A DNA stretch of 64,000 bases, taken from Fischerella thermalis PCC 7521 (GTDB lineage: Bacteria; Cyanobacteriota; Cyanobacteriia; Cyanobacteriales; Nostocaceae). Location: the NCBI RefSeq assembly GCF_000317225.1, contig NZ_AJLL01000089.1, positions 1 through 64,000 on the forward strand, in the 5' to 3' direction. The notes beneath the pieces were generated by a model. That model was not told the DNA's origin. It saw only the letters and a program-made list of their open reading frames with translations, and did not search any database. Below are positions 53,101 to 62,429 of this stretch, piece by piece; positions within the stretch are counted from its first letter, which is position 1; every line of letters starts with the position of its first letter. The translations under genes were made by a program, and so were the position numbers.

Positions 53101-54627
53101 TTATTGTGGTGGTTCCACTGGTAAGACTATAGTGAAAGTAGAACCGAAACCTAGTCGGCTACGAAGCTTTACTGAGCCATCATGGGCTTGTGCGATCGCC
53201 TGCACAATTGACAAACCTAGCCCTGCACCCTCCGATCTCCGACGGCTGTTAGTGGCACGGGCAAAGCGCCCAAAAATTCTTTGTTGGTCAGCTTTGGCAA
53301 TGCCTTCCCCGGTATCTTTAACCCAAAAATGGACTTTGCCTCGATTAATTGCCGATCCTAGAGAAATTGTATCAGTTGATAATGTATGTTGAGTGGCATT
53401 TTGTGCCAGATTCATAACTGCCTGAGTCAGTCGATGCCGATCTACGATGATTTTGCCTTTACCAATGCCTTCCAACTGCCAATTGCGGTCTGCTAGTGCT
53501 TGTGCTTTCAGAAATAATTCCCGTGTAAAGGAATCTAAATCAACTGTTTCCAACTGTAAAAAATCTGGACGTTCTGCTTTTGCCAGCAAAATCAAATCTT
53601 CCACAAATCGACTCATACGGTCTAATTCATCCAGTACCAGGGGAACAGTTTCCTGCACTTCTTCAGGGTTATCACCCATTAATTCTAGGTGTCCCCGGAT
53701 AATAGTAATTGGTGTGCGGAGTTCGTGTCCGGCGTCGTTAATAAAGTTGCGTTGACTGGTAAAAGCAGCTTCCAGGCGATCCATCATTTCATTAAAGGTA
53801 ATTGCTAACTCTGCGATCTCACCCTTACCTTTGACTGGTAAGCGTTGAGTTAAATCAGATTCACTAATTGAGCGAGTTGTCACCATCAGTAAACGCAAAG
53901 GAGCCAAAATTCTGCCGGAAACTAGCCAGGCAAATATTAAAGCCACTATCAACACTACACTGCTCAACTGTACGATCACCGAGACAGCATCTAAAACCTC
54001 TCCACGCTCCCCTGCTGTAGTATGAGCAACTACAAATACTCCGAGAGTTTTTCCATTGATTTTGACTGGTTCAGTAATATAGATTATATTTTCTATAGTT
54101 TTGTCTGAAACTGATCTTTCTCCTTGTTCAGGTTGGGTTAGCTTAGCCCAACGCCTCATTAACTTTGAATCTTTTGCCAAGGGATCTGGTCTAGCACTAG
54201 GACTCGATTTGTAAAACTTTTCATTGACAAAAGCAATTAAATGTGTATCATCTTCTGGTAGTTGACGAGAAAGAAAAGCATCAAAAAAGTCTTCTAATTC
54301 TTCATGAGAAGATGGAGGCTTTAGTTGTTCGTCTACCTTTATATTTCTAGACTCCCCTATCTCCTCTCGTACTTCCGTATCTTTTTCATAGATTAGTTTT
54401 TTAAATGTTTCCATCTTTTCTGTCAGTTCCCTACGAACTCGCGTGTCCACCCTTGCATACAGAACCTCACGAAATGTTGGAATAAAGATAATAAAGATGA
54501 AAGTCGTAGATAAAATGTACCAAAAGAGAATCCGAGTCTGGACTGCCCAAAAAATTCCCCTAGTGGGATGAAAAAATTTGTTCTTTGCTGTGTCTTGTTC
54601 TCTACTTCTGCTTGGAGTTATGTGCAT
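53101..54627 (-). CDS. Membrane sensor histidine kinase
   Basis: A 508-residue kinase. Two membrane helices (ILFWYILSTTFIFIIFIPTF near 35; SSVVLIVALIFAWLVSG near 220) border a periplasmic domain of about 165 residues. A HAMP domain follows, then the H-box NDAGHELRTPITIIRGHLEL near 300, the N-box VMNLAQNATQHTL and the G-boxes VKDTGEGIA and GAGLGLSIVQAIA. It lies upstream of its response regulator and is co-transcribed. The sensed signal is unknown; the external domain shows no named sensory fold to me. Confidence 0.93.
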   Translation of the reverse strand: MHITPSRSREQDTAKNKFFHPTRGIFWAVQTRILFWYILSTTFIFIIFIPTFREVLYARVDTRVRRELTEKMETFKKLIYEKDTEVREEIGESRNIKVDEQLKPPSSHEELEDFFDAFLSRQLPEDDTHLIAFVNEKFYKSSPSARPDPLAKDSKLMRRWAKLTQPEQGERSVSDKTIENIIYITEPVKINGKTLGVFVVAHTTAGERGEVLDAVSVIVQLSSVVLIVALIFAWLVSGRILAPLRLLMVTTRSISESDLTQRLPVKGKGEIAELAITFNEMMDRLEAAFTSQRNFINDAGHELRTPITIIRGHLELMGDNPEEVQETVPLVLDELDRMSRFVEDLILLAKAERPDFLQLETVDLDSFTRELFLKAQALADRNWQLEGIGKGKIIVDRHRLTQAVMNLAQNATQHTLSTDTISLGSAINRGKVHFWVKDTGEGIAKADQQRIFGRFARATNSRRRSEGAGLGLSIVQAIAQAHDGSVKLRSRLGFGSTFTIVLPVEPPQ

Positions 54628-54703
54628 GATTTAAAAATAAATAATAAGCAAATTTAAATAGTTACTAGTTATTGATTATTAGGCATTTGTCATTTGTCAA
54701 TAG

Positions 54704-54731
54704 TTAGTGGTTAGTAGTTAGTGGTTAGTGG
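54704..54731. repeat. Heptamer STRR array, four units
   Basis: TTAGTGG, TTAGTAG, TTAGTGG, TTAGTGG in tandem, upstream of the sensor kinase gene. Confidence 0.85.
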
Positions 54732-54762
54732 TTAATAATAATTTCTCTACTCCCCCCACTCC

Positions 54763-54792
54763 ACCCTTACGGGAAGCCGCTTGCGCGTCTAC
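54763..54792. repeat. Small dispersed repeat (ACCC-TACGGGAAGC...GCGCGTCTAC)
   Basis: One copy of the element with one extra T near its left end. It is flanked on both sides by CACTCC, the same context as the copies near 10140 and 10185. Confidence 0.75.
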
Positions 54793-55060
54793 ACACTCCC
54801 CCCACTGCCCCTAATCCTCCACCTGCGTATTTATTTTTTAATCACCTTCTCCTCTAACGAGGAAGAGAATACATAAAGATTGTCTATACTTATTCTTCTG
54901 TTTGATTCATGATTTTCATACCTTAGATAGATGCTTATTATTTATTTTTTTGCATCAAATTATTTGCAAATCTAGCCAATATCTTTAATATTAAATATAG
55001 GTATCACCACCACTTCATAATTTTCAATCTGAACTGTAAACCTATACTCGGCATAAACTT

Positions 55061-55882
55061 ATGAATATCTCATCAGCGCGGCAATATTTTTACCAGGAAA
55101 TTCAGCAGCCTGATGAGTGTATAGATTTAGCAAGAGCAGCCTTATATATTGCCCAAGAAGAATATCCTGACCTTGATCCAGAAGAATATATCAATAGTCT
55201 AGACACAATGGCAACAGAATTAGAAGAACGGTTGCCAGCAGAACGTTATCCTTTGCGAATTATCCAAGCTATTAATCAATATCTCTATAGTGATTTGGGA
55301 TTTGCAGGAAATAAACAAGAATATTATGATCCTCGCAATAGCTATTTGAATGATGTGATTGATCGCCGTCTAGGAATTCCAATTACTTTAGCAGTAATAT
55401 ATCTAGAAATTGCCCGACGGATTGATTTTGCGATGGTAGGCATAGGAATGCCAGGACATTTCCTCATTCGTCCTGACATTTCTGATATTGAAATTTTTGT
55501 GGATACCTTCAATAAAGGTGAGATATTATTTCCGCAAGATTGTCAAGAGAAATTAACTCAAATCTATCAGCATCCCGTGACTTTGCAACCAGAATTTTTA
55601 GCAGCAGTAACAAACAAACAAATTTTGGCGAGAATATTAACAAATCTCAAATATATCTACTTGAATAAACAGGAATTAGAAAAAGCCTTAGCTGCGGTAG
55701 AGAGAATTTTATTATTATTTCCTGGTTTTGCTTTAGAAGTGCGCGATCGCGGTCTTTTATGTTATCAACTCGGTCGCTTCTCCCAAGCAGCCAATGATCT
55801 AGAAACTTACCTAGTCAAAACTCCAGAAGCCCAAGACGCCTACATGATTAGGCGATTGCTGACTCAACTTGGTAGAGGGTAG
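55061..55882 (+). CDS. SirB1 family protein (transglutaminase-like fold plus TPR)
   Basis: A 273-residue soluble protein. The N-terminal part is transglutaminase-like: LGFAGNKQEYYDPRNSYLNDVIDRRLGIPITLAVIYLEIARR in sequence, then VGIGMPGHFLIRPD, the GHFL motif. The last 90 residues form TPR-like helices (YLNKQELEKALAAVERILLLFPGF; LGRFSQAANDLETYL). This is the SirB1/COG2912 arrangement; its biochemical role is not established. The ATG at 55061 is the only sensible start. It stands alone. Confidence 0.87.
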   Translation: MNISSARQYFYQEIQQPDECIDLARAALYIAQEEYPDLDPEEYINSLDTMATELEERLPAERYPLRIIQAINQYLYSDLGFAGNKQEYYDPRNSYLNDVIDRRLGIPITLAVIYLEIARRIDFAMVGIGMPGHFLIRPDISDIEIFVDTFNKGEILFPQDCQEKLTQIYQHPVTLQPEFLAAVTNKQILARILTNLKYIYLNKQELEKALAAVERILLLFPGFALEVRDRGLLCYQLGRFSQAANDLETYLVKTPEAQDAYMIRRLLTQLGRG

Positions 55883-55903
55883 TCAATTGTCATTTATCGT
55901 TGG

Positions 55904-55931
55904 TTATTAGTTAGTGGTTAGTGGTTAGTGG
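55904..55931. repeat. Heptamer STRR array, four units
   Basis: TTATTAG followed by three exact TTAGTGG units, then a C-rich CCCACTCCCC stretch. It lies between two convergent genes. Confidence 0.8.
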
Positions 55932-55975
55932 TTAGTATTTATTTCCCACTCCCCATCTCCCCACCTCCCTACCTC

Positions 55976-56428
55976 TCACTCCTGCTGCATCTCCTCTGCT
56001 AAAAGCTTAAGTCGGCGCAGTTGGGCTTGCATGTCTTGTTTTGTCCAGTTTTCAGCAAAGGTTTTAAAACCCCAACTTACCAAAGGGTTGGGTATCTCAA
56101 ATTCAAAGCGATTGAGTAGGCGTGTTCCTTTTGCTTGTGGTTGACATTCCCAACGATCGCGTCCTTGAAAAAAACCCTCGAACCCCCAAACAATCAAACC
56201 TGGTTTTCTTTCTACAACAGTACTATTCAATGTCGGTTTAATTAAAGGTATTTGAATCACAAACCGACTGTGACTACCAACATCGGTACTCCATTCACCT
56301 ACAGGTTCGCAACGCAATACAGGATTAAGCCAACGGTGCATTAAAATGCGATCGCTAATACAACGTTCAACCACTGCGGCTGAGGCATTAATATCTATTG
56401 ATTGTTCAAAAACTTCCATTGCAGACAT
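55976..56428 (-). CDS. SRPBCC family (START-like) protein
   Basis: A 150-residue protein with the START/Bet v1-like pattern: an N-terminal strand (MEVFEQSIDINASAAVVERC), a beta sheet with SHSRFVIQIPLIKPTLNSTVVER and IVWGFEGFFQGRDRWEC, and a long C-terminal helix (FAENWTKQDMQAQLRRLKLLAEEM). This fold makes a ligand pocket for lipids or polyketides. No partner gene indicates a ligand. Common in cyanobacteria as a stand-alone protein. Confidence 0.82.
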   Translation of the reverse strand: MSAMEVFEQSIDINASAAVVERCISDRILMHRWLNPVLRCEPVGEWSTDVGSHSRFVIQIPLIKPTLNSTVVERKPGLIVWGFEGFFQGRDRWECQPQAKGTRLLNRFEFEIPNPLVSWGFKTFAENWTKQDMQAQLRRLKLLAEEMQQE

Positions 56429-56502
56429 TTAGCTTAAGTTCTTATCATATCTGCACTCAGAGTAACGCAAATTGAGGGGATTGGGGAACTCATCGCCCCC
56501 GA

Positions 56503-56772
56503 TCACCGAGTTCCACTACCATAAGAAGGACTATCGGGACCACCATAATTTGGAGGTTCATAGTCGCTACTCGATTGAAAATTTGTAGTTTTACGCTTTG
56601 AACTTTGAGAATCAACCCTCAGGCTGATCAAATTATTTGTGGTCTGGTCACTACTCTGATGATTAACAATCGCATCAGTAAACATCCAAGCGGTATCAGC
56701 CATTTTGAGAATTATCAGAGCAACTCCGATAAAAAACAAGACAACGCTAGTAGTTCTCAAGCTAGTCTTCAT
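56503..56772 (-). CDS. Small single-helix membrane protein, hypothetical
   Basis: An 89-residue protein with one transmembrane helix (VVLFFIGVALIILKMADTAW) and a polar tail rich in Ser, Tyr, Gly and Pro (PPNYGGPDSPSYGSG). I do not recognise it. The start ATG at 56772 puts the helix near the N-terminus. Its tail is probably disordered and exported or cytoplasmic depending on topology. Confidence 0.55.
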   Translation of the reverse strand: MKTSLRTTSVVLFFIGVALIILKMADTAWMFTDAIVNHQSSDQTTNNLISLRVDSQSSKRKTTNFQSSSDYEPPNYGGPDSPSYGSGTR

Positions 56773-57430
56773 AACCCTTGGTTTTTATTTAATTAACAAT
56801 CTTTTGCTTTGAAAATCTGAGTTTTATTAAAACTTCGGAGAAAGTTTAAATTTTCATCCGCATAATCACTGAATAAAAAGCACAAATATTCTATTAATTA
56901 AAGTTCGGATGTAAACTTTTAACCGTGTAGATACTTACCTGCTTTTTGTTTACTTTCTATTACTCCCATAGCATTTACATCTATCCAAAGTAGTACTTTC
57001 TCCATAAATACCACAATTACATCAGCTACTTTACTTAATTTTAATAATTTATTAATATTTTTCCGAGTAAATACTATATTCGAGCAAATTCAATTGATAC
57101 TCAAATAGCTATAGAAAAAGACTTCAACGTATGAGCAATATTGTTAATATGATTGTTTTTCATCCGGAAAAATTTAAAAAATTTATTTACTTGTTAAAAT
57201 TTCAGTATATACACTGAAATTTTAAGCAAAGTAATATGCTAACACCAAAAAATGGACTCACTGTAAAAATACTTATACCGCTGCAATAAAGCTAGGGTTG
57301 ACAATAATATTCTTTTGCTACAGAGGTGGTTAGTGCATTGTGAAGCAACACCAAATTCATAGCGAAATTCCTGAACCAAACTCTGTGTCCCTTTGCGTTT
57401 AAAAACACTACAAATTAATGCAAACCACTA
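56773..57430. other. AT-rich intergenic stretch of 660 bp
   Basis: No open frame, RNA hairpin or repeat of note is visible except CTTTGCGTTTAAAAAC near 57390, a repeat word also found near 24140. Nothing else can be supported. Confidence 0.5.
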
Positions 57431-59632
57431 CTAACTAAATTCATAACGATTTTTCCCCAAACGCTTAGCATGGTACATTGCAGCATCTGCTTGTTTAATC
57501 AAAGTTTCACAGTCGTTACTATTGAGAGGATAAACACTAATGCCGATACTGGCCGATATTTTTATCGTGTGTCCATCCAAGACAATTGGCTCAGTGATAG
57601 TTGCTAAAATTTTTTCAGCCACGATCGCAGCTACTTCTAGTTTGGGGATGGCTCGTAGAATTGCGGTAAACTCATCACCACCCAAGCGAGAAACGGTATC
57701 ACTACCCCGTAAACAATTGCTGAGGCGCTGAGCAACAGTCATCAGCAAGCGATCGCCTATTTCATGTCCCAGGCTATCATTAACTTGCTTGAAGCCATCC
57801 AAATCAATAAACAGCAGTCCTAGTAACAATTTATTATTGCGCGCCCATTCCACAGATTCCTGTAGTTGTTCAGCAAATAATTTCCGATTAGGTAAACCAG
57901 TCAGAGGATCATGATACGCCAGATAACGTAAATGATCTTCTTGAAGTTTCAACTCACTGTTAGAACGAAATAACTCAGCAGCAGTGCGTTTGAGTTCATC
58001 TTCTAGAAGTTTACGTTCAGTTAGATCACGAATTACCCCAACCAAAAATAAATTACCTGCGCCATCTTTGTGGAGCGATCGCTTAGTGGAAATAAAGTGA
58101 GTTTTACCGCTAGCATCAGTAAATTCTTCTTCGTGTTCTTGGGGTTGCTGCGATCGAAACACTAATTCATCTTGCTGACGAAACAACTCAGCTTCTTTTT
58201 TAGAGAAAAAATCATACTCTGACTTTTCTAGCAATAAACTCTTAGGATAACCAACTAATTGACAATAAGCTTCATTTAAAACAATCCATTGGTGTTTTTC
58301 ATTTTTGACAAAAATTGGATCGGGAATAGTATTAATAACTTGATGCAAGAACTCCTTAGATCGTTTTAACTCTTCTTGCATGTGGGCGATTTGTGACGTT
58401 ATAACAATTGCTGAGATACTAAAGCTAAGTAAAGCAGGCATTATTGGTATCCACCAACCAAACAAAAAAGCAACATAACAACTACCAAGCAATACCAAGC
58501 AAAACAACAGGATACTCAAGATACTTCTGTTCAAGCGCCGTATTCGCCACCTCGTGGCTGCACCCACATAAGCCCAAACACAAATCCACAAACCTTCTAC
58601 TACATCAGGCCAAACTTTAAGTAAAGGTCTTCCTTCTTGGGCAGCGCGGATGAATTCACTGATAAAATAGGCTTGCAGTTCCACACCTGCTACAGGCTTT
58701 GCTGCACCCATCAACCGACTAGAGTAGGGAATTAAAACTAAATCTTGAAGACTAAGTGCAGTCGAACCAATCAAGACAATGCGATCATGAATCCACTGGC
58801 GAGGTACTTGATCAGTTAGCACATCTTGCATGGAAACCCTACGAAATGCACAAATGTCGCGTAATGAATTTCTACAAGCTAATTTCGGAAAATTAGACAA
58901 TATTTGATAGCCTTTATTATCAACCCCGACATAGCCACCATCATGGGGTTGAAAACGATGGAATACTGCCTTACCCAACTGTAAATTCTTGGGATTTTGT
59001 GCGGCTTTTTTGGCTCTAATACCTTCTGCCTGAAGATAAAGCTTTGCTAACTTTAAAGCAAAACTTTCGTGTGCTTGGTCTTCAAGATGCCAATACAATA
59101 AGCTACGACGTACTTTGCCATCAGCATCTAGCAGTAGATTATTAAAACCCACTCGTTTCAGTTTACTTAATTCTGGTGGTGGTGCAACACTATTATTTTG
59201 ATTATTGGAAAGTAATTCAATTCCAATCAAGTTTGGTATTGATTTGTAAGTATTTAATAAATTTGTATGACCAGGCTCTACCTTTAAATCTCGATAAATA
59301 TCTAAGCCGATAGCACGTGGCTGTTGGAGATGTAATTTTTGTAAAACTTCGGCAATCACACCATCGGGAACTGGCCAAGAACCAATCTTACGCAAAGAAG
59401 CTTCATCAATTGCGACAATAGTGATTGATTCTTCTGGTGCTTCGATGGGGCGTAGTTGAAAAAATTGATCCAAAGCTGCCCATTCTAAAGATTGCAATAA
59501 TCCAAAAAAACGTAATAGTAAAATGCAGATGGCAACGCTAGAGGCTGTGAAAAATTCTCTTTTTCCTCGACACAAAAATTTTTTTAACAGGTAAATTAAC
59601 CTCACGAAGCGTTTACCTTTCTGCTTATTCAT
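57431..59632 (-). CDS. CHASE2-PAS-GGDEF diguanylate cyclase
   Basis: A 733-residue sensor. After an N-terminal helix comes an extracytoplasmic CHASE2 domain (about 60-340; VAIDEASLRKIGSWP, PRAIGLDIY, DRIVLIGSTAL). Three helices follow (about 345-420), then a PAS domain (FLHQVINTIPDPIFVKNEKHQWI) and the cyclase domain with LAYHDPLTGLPNRKLF, RLGGDEFTAIL and the inhibitory RxxD site (RGSD) five residues before GGDEF. It should make cyclic di-GMP in response to an external signal, with product feedback. No EAL domain is present. It stands alone. Confidence 0.92.
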   Translation of the reverse strand: MNKQKGKRFVRLIYLLKKFLCRGKREFFTASSVAICILLLRFFGLLQSLEWAALDQFFQLRPIEAPEESITIVAIDEASLRKIGSWPVPDGVIAEVLQKLHLQQPRAIGLDIYRDLKVEPGHTNLLNTYKSIPNLIGIELLSNNQNNSVAPPPELSKLKRVGFNNLLLDADGKVRRSLLYWHLEDQAHESFALKLAKLYLQAEGIRAKKAAQNPKNLQLGKAVFHRFQPHDGGYVGVDNKGYQILSNFPKLACRNSLRDICAFRRVSMQDVLTDQVPRQWIHDRIVLIGSTALSLQDLVLIPYSSRLMGAAKPVAGVELQAYFISEFIRAAQEGRPLLKVWPDVVEGLWICVWAYVGAATRWRIRRLNRSILSILLFCLVLLGSCYVAFLFGWWIPIMPALLSFSISAIVITSQIAHMQEELKRSKEFLHQVINTIPDPIFVKNEKHQWIVLNEAYCQLVGYPKSLLLEKSEYDFFSKKEAELFRQQDELVFRSQQPQEHEEEFTDASGKTHFISTKRSLHKDGAGNLFLVGVIRDLTERKLLEDELKRTAAELFRSNSELKLQEDHLRYLAYHDPLTGLPNRKLFAEQLQESVEWARNNKLLLGLLFIDLDGFKQVNDSLGHEIGDRLLMTVAQRLSNCLRGSDTVSRLGGDEFTAILRAIPKLEVAAIVAEKILATITEPIVLDGHTIKISASIGISVYPLNSNDCETLIKQADAAMYHAKRLGKNRYEFS

Positions 59633-59709
59633 GGGTTTGTGTCAATTTTTGCCTAAGTCTTGTAGACAATTAACTATAGCAATCCTAAATCATTTCTGAA
59701 AAACAAGAA

Positions 59710-59734
59710 CCCCAACTTTTTGGAAAAGTTGGGG
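59710..59734 (-). terminator. CCCCAACTTTT hairpin, possible terminator of the VKOR gene
   Basis: CCCCAACTTTT and AAAAGTTGGGG pair over TGG. It lies 59 bp beyond the stop of the minus-strand VKOR gene, and on that strand TTCTTGTTTTTC follows. This hairpin type is also a common dispersed cyanobacterial repeat, so the role is uncertain. Confidence 0.5.
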
Positions 59735-59792
59735 AACTGGACAATGTGATTTTTTACAACTCAAATAGAATTGCTACTGACAAAAGCACTTT

Positions 59793-60782
59793 TTACGATT
59801 GTTTTAAAACATACTTAAAATTACGTGGGCCTGCGTAATTACTAATGTTTGCTAGCTGCTCTAAATTCTGCACTCCTGCATAGATTTTACTATTGATAAT
59901 CCAACTCGGATAGCTTTGAATTTTAGCTGCTCTACACTCATCTTTTAAACCATTGGGGTTATCAACAGGAGCGCAATCTATGTGATCAAGTTCTTTGTAA
60001 GCTTCTTTACCAAAAAGTAATTTTTGTTCATGACAGTGAGGACACCACCAGGCAATGTATTCTTTAGCACCTATTTGCTTTAAGTGACGTGCGAGGGCAA
60101 TTTCTGCCTCGCCGGAGGTAGTGGTAACTTCCCAGCCAACACCTGGTTTGGGCTCTTGTAATGGTCTGAAACTGATGATTGCTGGTTGACCAGGATTTTC
60201 AACGATGGTGACTCCACTATTATTATTTGATGGAGAAGCATAAATAGCTAGAGTACCTACTAATGTCACCATACCGACAACAATGGCAGTAAAAAAGACT
60301 TGCCCGATTTCTTCCCAAGCACGACCCACAATAGTTAGGACTAACATACTTAAGGAAAAAATTGCTGAGGCTACACAGTAGATACAGAGTGCTTTAATCT
60401 TGAATACCAGCAGGTACATCAAGTAACCACTGAACACCGACATGGCGATCGCTCCGATCAACAGCAGTAGCCAAGTGAGATTTTCCAGCTTTTTTCGAGA
60501 ATCCTTCTTGTTAACTGGGTCGACAGCCAACGGGGCTAGGGCAAAAACTGCCATGCTCACATAAGCTAAGAAACCGAACAAAGCCAGAGGCTGTCCGAAA
60601 ACTGTGGCATAATCACTCTGTAGTACGATATCACAACTTTGGGTAGGACAAGCAGCGGAGCTTTGGCTAAATTTAACTATGGTCAGGTAAGCAGTAGTTA
60701 ATGCACCTAAAATAGCGATCGCACCAATTAGCAAACGCGATCGACGATGAATCCAAGGAGTAGAAGAAAGGCGGCGTTTCAT
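59793..60782 (-). CDS. VKOR-thioredoxin fusion, disulfide-forming membrane enzyme
   Basis: A 329-residue protein. The N-terminal part (about 15-150) is a vitamin K epoxide reductase-like four-helix membrane domain with the loop Cys pair CPTQSCD and the active-site CIYC. The C-terminal part (about 225-329) is thioredoxin-like with WWCPHCHEQKLLFG and a further Cys pair (DCAPVDN; DECRAAK). It would form disulfides in lumenal or periplasmic proteins, using quinone. The fused form is typical of cyanobacteria and plant plastids (LTO1). I start at the ATG at 60782; an extra 27 codons to 60863 precede it but look non-coding. Confidence 0.9.
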   Translation of the reverse strand: MKRRLSSTPWIHRRSRLLIGAIAILGALTTAYLTIVKFSQSSAACPTQSCDIVLQSDYATVFGQPLALFGFLAYVSMAVFALAPLAVDPVNKKDSRKKLENLTWLLLLIGAIAMSVFSGYLMYLLVFKIKALCIYCVASAIFSLSMLVLTIVGRAWEEIGQVFFTAIVVGMVTLVGTLAIYASPSNNNSGVTIVENPGQPAIISFRPLQEPKPGVGWEVTTTSGEAEIALARHLKQIGAKEYIAWWCPHCHEQKLLFGKEAYKELDHIDCAPVDNPNGLKDECRAAKIQSYPSWIINSKIYAGVQNLEQLANISNYAGPRNFKYVLKQS

Positions 60783-60914
60783 AAGCAGGTATGAGTAATT
60801 GGTGATAGGGGACTGGGGAGACAACAGGGACGACTTGGGAGACAAGGGGAGAATAAATACCAATTGCCCAATTCTCTATTCCCGATCCCTGATCCCCTCT
60901 TCCCAATCCCCAAT

Positions 60915-61796
60915 TTAAGATTTTAGGCTCACAGAAGAAATAGATTTGCGATCGCCCCTGTTGTTCCAGCTGCGGTGTGCGGCTTCTACAAATTGACTAA
61001 CACGAATAGGGTCAATTGTTTGTTCGCGACGACCGTGACGTTTTAAGGAACTAGAGACAATCACTCCATCTGCTGCTTGTAACAATGTCGCAACATTTTC
61101 CCAAGATGCCCCACTACCAACAAATACTGGTGTACCTGCTGCTGCTTGTGTAGCTAATTCTAAATCTTCTTGGTTAGGTGGACTGCCTGTAGCCCAACCA
61201 GATAAAATCACGGCGTCTGCCAAACCCCGCTCGATGGTATCTTGCACCGCTACAGTTAGATTTGGCGAACTCAATGGACGAGCGTGCTTAACTAAGACAT
61301 CAGCGAAGATTTTGACATCACTACCCAATTCCCGGCGATAGCGCAGTAATTGATGGGCTTCTCCCTCAATTAAACCTTGATCCGTTGCCATGACGCCGGT
61401 GAGGACGTTCACACGGATAAATTGCGCCTTCACACAGCTAGCGATCGCCATTGCACTTTTGGCATCATTTCGTAAAACGTTGATGCCAATCGGTAGCGTC
61501 ACCATATTCTGTATCCGCTGCACTACTACAGTCATGGCGCTGACAACTGCGGGGTCAACCTGGTTTTTAGTAAACGGTGCATCAAAAAAATTTTCTACAA
61601 TGATACCGTTAACTCCGCCACTGGCTAGAGCTGTTGCTTCTTGTTCAGCACGGTCAATTACTGCTTTTAGGCTACCTCCCCAACGGGGCGAGGTAGGTAA
61701 TGGTAGTAAATGAACTACACCAATAATCGGTGTGCGGGTTTTAAATAGCTGATATAAGTCCACGTCTTTAATCCGTAACACACAGTCCAGAGTCAA
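60915..61796 (-). CDS. btpA: Photosystem I biogenesis protein BtpA
   Basis: A 293-residue TIM-barrel-like protein of the BtpA/SgcQ family. Signatures: TPIIGVVHLLPLPTSPRWGG, GGVNGIIVENFFDAPF, VLRNDAKSAMAIASCVKAQFIRVNV and ADAVILSGWATGSPP with PVFVGSGASWENV. In Synechocystis BtpA is a thylakoid extrinsic protein needed for stable photosystem I reaction-centre proteins. Length is normal. The gene is followed by the VKOR gene on the same strand with 130 bp between, so the two may share a promoter. Confidence 0.9.
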   Translation of the reverse strand: MTLDCVLRIKDVDLYQLFKTRTPIIGVVHLLPLPTSPRWGGSLKAVIDRAEQEATALASGGVNGIIVENFFDAPFTKNQVDPAVVSAMTVVVQRIQNMVTLPIGINVLRNDAKSAMAIASCVKAQFIRVNVLTGVMATDQGLIEGEAHQLLRYRRELGSDVKIFADVLVKHARPLSSPNLTVAVQDTIERGLADAVILSGWATGSPPNQEDLELATQAAAGTPVFVGSGASWENVATLLQAADGVIVSSSLKRHGRREQTIDPIRVSQFVEAAHRSWNNRGDRKSISSVSLKS

Positions 61797-62279
61797 TAGT
61801 CAATAGTCACTAGTCAATAGTCAATTGATTTTAGATTTTGGATTTTGGATTTGTCCTGACCATAAAGGCTAGGCATAAACCGAAATCATCTGGCTATTGT
61901 GGATTTATCCCACTCAAGAGCTTACAGATTCTGGATTGTTAATTTTTGTTTCGTCCCATTTGGCTTGCAGTTGGAACGTATACTAAAAAAATTTAATCCA
62001 AAATTTACGATCCATAATCCAAAATTGCCAGTCAATATCCTGTAGACTGAGAATTCTGGACTGTTGACTTAGGACTTTAGACTGTTGACTTTTGACTAAC
62101 TTTTCCAACTTTTTTTAAGTTGATCGGTTTTCCGCCTCCCCCTTAAGATGGAAATTAACGTAAAACCTTCCATAAGATATGTTAAGATAAAAACTGTTTA
62201 CAAGAGGAGTTTGCAACTCACAAGACGCACAAGACGCCAAGCGGCTTTCCGTAAGGTAGCTGTTTGAGGCAGAACAGCT
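61797..62279. other. Intergenic stretch with AGTCAAT-type repeats
   Basis: It opens with AGTCAATAGTCAATAGTCACTAGTCAAT-type tandem words and GATTTTGGATTTTGG, related to the AAAATCC repeat near 28500. A short inverted repeat AGCTGTT/AACAGCT (62258-62279) lies just before the small frame listed next. The rest is AT-rich. Confidence 0.5.
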
Positions 62280-62429
62280 ATGTATTCTGTTGCAGTTGCG
62301 GGTAAAACCCGTGCTGAATTGGTATCATTACCGCTGTCAAGGCGTAATTTAGTGCGTGTTTTCCTAGATGGTAGCGACTTCTCACCACACATCCCACAGG
62401 GGAAAGTGGCTCCTTTTAGGGTAGAGTAG
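62280..62429 (+). CDS. Candidate small protein of 49 residues
   Basis: ATG at 62280 opens a frame to TAG at 62427-62429. The product MYSVAVAGKTRAELVSLPLS continues as RRNLVRVFLDGSDFSPHIPQ and looks like a real small protein in composition and codon use. An inverted repeat ends directly at the ATG. The frame also extends upstream, with one in-frame TGA at 62265, through a basic stretch (LTRRTRRQAAFRKVAV). I do not recognise a family. It could be a leader peptide or the remains of a longer gene. A minus-strand frame here is less convincing. Confidence 0.35.
   Translation: MYSVAVAGKTRAELVSLPLSRRNLVRVFLDGSDFSPHIPQGKVAPFRVE

Larger units (their letters stand above)
54628..55060. other. Divergent intergenic stretch with repeats
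   Basis: Holds a four-unit heptamer array (54704-54731) and a copy of the small dispersed repeat (54763-54792) set in C-rich CACTCC sequence. The 200 bp before the next gene are AT-rich with no visible feature. Confidence 0.6.

Noticed and set aside
60783-60863. Longer N-terminus for the VKOR fusion
   Set aside because: The extra 27 residues (SPKSSLLSPQSPITN and so on) come from repetitive intergenic sequence; the basic leader after the ATG at 60782 fits a membrane protein.
62198-62392. 64-codon minus-strand frame
   Set aside because: The opposite strand has a more protein-like frame over most of the same bases and neither is proven; this one has unusual composition.
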